DNA of 17,429 nucleotides from Irpex lacteus (taxonomy: Eukaryota > Basidiomycota > Agaricomycetes > Polyporales > Irpicaceae), in assembly GCA_001986395.2 (NCBI GenBank), contig MQVO02000175.1, positions 1 to 17,429 on the forward strand, read 5' to 3'. A program made the position numbers and the translations under genes. Positions 16,150 to 17,429 of the stretch are shown here, in pieces. The notes beneath the pieces were generated by a model, which was given only the letters and a program-made list of their open reading frames with translations, was not told where the DNA came from and ran no database searches. Positions within the stretch are counted from its first letter, which is position 1, and each line of letters opens with the position of its first letter.

Positions 16150-16560
16150 CTGAAGCAATAAAATGAAACCGTTGGTCTTAATTAGAAGTAGAATCTTTAA
16201 CTATGCCTTTAGTTAATCTGTATAACATAAAAATATATAAATTAAGGAGTAGTGGAGCATTCCACTCGATTGAAGAATAGTGATTTATTATTTGGACGAC
16301 GTGGAAGTGATAATGTCAACATGAGTAGTATAATGTATGTATAATCATACACACCGTAAGTAAAAGGGTTTCAAGACAATGTTGTACAGTCTTGAGTTAG
16401 GACGATCTCTAAGGTTATTAGCCGATGAGCGAGTTACAGCAAATCTTGTGCATCGGAAGATGTATGGGGTCAAGAAAACAATGTAATTGTTATGGCCTAA
16501 TACCATGATATTATCGTACCCTAAACCGACACAGGTTTAGTAGTATAGGAGTATAATTAT
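16150..16560 (+). rRNA. rnl: Isolated middle piece of the large-subunit rRNA
   Basis: Several blocks match 23S rRNA in order: GTTGGTCTTAATTAGAAGTAG (like GTTGGCTTAGAAGCAG), GGAGCATTCCACTCGATTG, GATAATGTCAACATGAGTAG (like GCTGACATAAGTAAC), AAGGGTTTCAAGACAATGTT, GAGTTAGGACGATCTCTAAGG, GCCGATGAGCGAGTTACAGC and CGTACCCTAAACCGACACAG (like CCCCAAACCGACACAGG). They correspond roughly to E. coli 1050-1690, that is domains II-III and the start of IV. The 5' third is not upstream (tRNA-Tyr lies there) and the 3' half is not downstream (tRNA-Val follows). It is either one piece of a fragmented rnl, an exon, or a partial duplicate. Boundaries are approximate. Confidence 0.85.
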
Positions 16561-16582
16561 TTTATTAATAAAATATACACAA

Positions 16583-16656
16583 AAGGGATTTGCTTAATTG
16601 GTATAGCATTTGTTTTACACACAAAATTAGTATTGGTTCGAGTTTAATATTTTTTA
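16583..16656 (+). tRNA. trnV: tRNA-Val (anticodon TAC), weak acceptor
   Basis: The anticodon stem TTTGT/ACAAA is perfect around TTTACAC. The D stem is GCT/AGC and the T arm is ATTGG-TTCGAGT-TTAAT. The acceptor AAGGGAT against ATTTTTT pairs at all seven positions, but three are G-T wobbles and the rest are A-T. It follows the rnl piece by about 25 bp. It may be a working tRNA-Val or a decaying copy. The other TAC candidate is at 6526-6596. Confidence 0.6.
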
Positions 16657-16922
16657 GTTGCCTTAATAAAAAAAAAAAGGAGAATAGTGTCCAGCAGTTA
16701 GGGATTATAGTGAAGGTACTTAATTGTATGTAATTGTTATTTGTAATTAATTAAATTTAAGGGTTTATATTAAAGAATGATTGATATAAATTTATAGTCC
16801 TGTCTAAATATTGTGCCAGGGTAATACAGTGAGAGCTAGCTCTCCCGGGAATAAGGAAAGTAGCTTATAAATAATTATTAATAATTTACTGTATCATTTT
16901 AATATTATCATGCCCTATTGAG
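16657..16922 (+). other. Structured region of unknown role
   Basis: No reading frame is visible. Around 16812-16860 a GC-richer island contains the perfect 14-bp palindrome GAGAGCTAGCTCTC (16831-16844) followed by CCCGGGAATAAGGAAAG. ATACAGT (16824-16830) can pair with ACTGTAT (16888-16894), enclosing it. It could be a structured RNA or the remains of one. It does not match a family I can name. Confidence 0.4.
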
Positions 16923-16964
16923 ACAATTAACAGTGCTCTGTTTTAACCGTTGAGCTATAGTAGC
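16923..16964 (-). pseudogene. tRNA-Asn-like 5' fragment
   Basis: The minus strand reads GCTACTATAGCTCAACGGTT, then an anticodon-like CTGTTAATTG, resembling the 5' half of tRNA-Asn(GTT). The D-stem partner GAGC is present, but there is no room for the anticodon stem and no T arm or matching TAGTAGC follows. It is probably a broken copy. Confidence 0.4.
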
Positions 16965-16998
16965 TTAAATTTAAATTTTAATAACTTCATTATTATCC

Positions 16999-17240
16999 TT
17001 ACTGTAAATTTTTTAAATCATTCACAACTTGGCTAAAATCTTGTTTAATTTTTTTATTTTCATGATAAGTATTAACCTCATCATATTTTTTTTAGCTTGT
17101 TTAGCTTCTGTTCAAGATATTCCTTAAGTTGCTCTAAACCTTCCTTTGTAGTGTTTTCACTTTCTTTATCGAAAAATGAAGGATAATTTTTTTAAGTTGA
17201 TTTGCTTCAGCATTAAACTCTTTTTGACTGTCAGGCAATT
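16999..17240 (-). pseudogene. Minus-strand coiled-coil coding relic
   Basis: Three consecutive pieces in different frames join at two A7 runs (T runs on the plus strand near 17187 and 17088): LPDSQKEFNAEANQLKK, then YPSFFDKESENTTKEGLEQL with EYLEQKLNKLKK, then YDEVNTYHENKKIKQDF ending NDLKNLQ and TAA at 16999-17001. The composition is Lys/Glu/Leu-rich with heptad-like spacing, so a coiled coil is likely. No start codon is visible. It lies upstream, in the same direction, of the minus-strand relic at 15697-15999, and the two may be parts of one former plasmid gene or gene set. Family unknown. Confidence 0.5.
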
Positions 17241-17380
17241 TTTAAAACACAAAGTACTACTCTATTTTAATTAAATTAGGTTTTAGGATAATTATATATT
17301 TATACAATAGATAGTCAAATAGGTATAATTTTAAGGGGAAACATAAAATTAATGATTTTAAATATATATGATGTTCTTTT

Positions 17381-17408
17381 ATTAAAAATTATTACAATAA
17401 TTTTTAAT
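17381..17408. repeat. Perfect 13-bp inverted repeat
   Basis: ATTAAAAATTATT (17381-17393) and AATAATTTTTAAT (17396-17408) form a perfect hairpin with a 2-nt spacer AC. The surrounding 190 bp at the window end hold no gene that I can see. Confidence 0.85.
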
Positions 17409-17429
17409 CTCACCTTTTCTTTTTATTTT

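Noticed and set aside
16144..16160. Third copy of the leader motif (GCCCTGAAGC)
   Set aside because: Only eight bases (CCCTGAAG) match, no ATG follows at the expected distance, and it lies at the edge of the rnl piece.
16657..16922. Mitochondrial RNase P RNA (rnpB)
   Set aside because: AAGGAAAGT near 16852 resembles one conserved block, but the partner block and the expected spacing are not visible.
16560..16922. Group I intron after the rnl piece
   Set aside because: I could not find convincing P, Q, R and S core elements, and a tRNA lies directly after the rRNA sequence.
10140..17429. Terminal inverted repeats of an integrated linear plasmid
   Set aside because: I compared the left spacer (10140-10380) with the reverse complement of the right end by eye and saw no clear long inverted repeat; the right end may lie outside the window.

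Overview
This window looks like fungal mitochondrial DNA, most likely from a basidiomycete, although the lineage is inferred. It is very AT-rich. It carries a small-subunit rRNA gene, atp8, mitochondrial-type tRNAs, part of the large-subunit rRNA, and relics of genes typical of mitochondrial plasmids and retroelements. One 98-codon reading frame (6895-7191) stays open only if TGA is read as tryptophan, as in mold mitochondria.

Layout. 1-2112: a decayed reverse-transcriptase gene, entered part-way through, with a row of frameshifts. 2427-3904: tRNA-Ala, tRNA-Phe, tRNA-Thr and an intact atp8. 4173-6395: a near-perfect head-to-tail duplication of a 1092/1093-bp unit holding tRNA-like relics. 6526-8975: a tRNA-Val-like gene, the 98-aa reading frame and rns. 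8976-10056: spacer with hairpins. 10057-10139: tRNA-Leu(UAG). 10399-15534: a plasmid-like block with a membrane protein of 120 aa, an abutting protein of 466 aa, tRNA-Arg(CCU), and a protein-primed family B DNA polymerase that keeps its catalytic motifs but is broken by at least 14 frameshifts. 15697-17240: two minus-strand coding relics, tRNA-Tyr, an isolated middle piece of rnl, a tRNA-Val and a tRNA-Asn-like fragment.

Two features stand out. First, at least eleven copies of a hairpin element (arms CCCCAAAAAACTAG / CTAGTTTTTTTGGGG) occur between 2865 and 9636 and none in the flanking plasmid-like DNA. One copy lies inside rns, and several carry different inserts in the loop at the same place. 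Second, a 19-bp sequence is repeated exactly upstream of both the 120-aa gene and the polymerase, each time exactly 28 bp before the ATG. This suggests a shared promoter or leader signal of the plasmid-derived genes.

The core genes (rns, atp8, tRNAs) serve mitochondrial translation and ATP synthase. The polymerase, the reverse transcriptase and the unknown plasmid-type proteins appear to be selfish DNA integrated beside them. The 120-aa and 466-aa genes are intact while the polymerase next to them is broken, which argues against evenly spread sequencing error as the only cause of the frameshifts.
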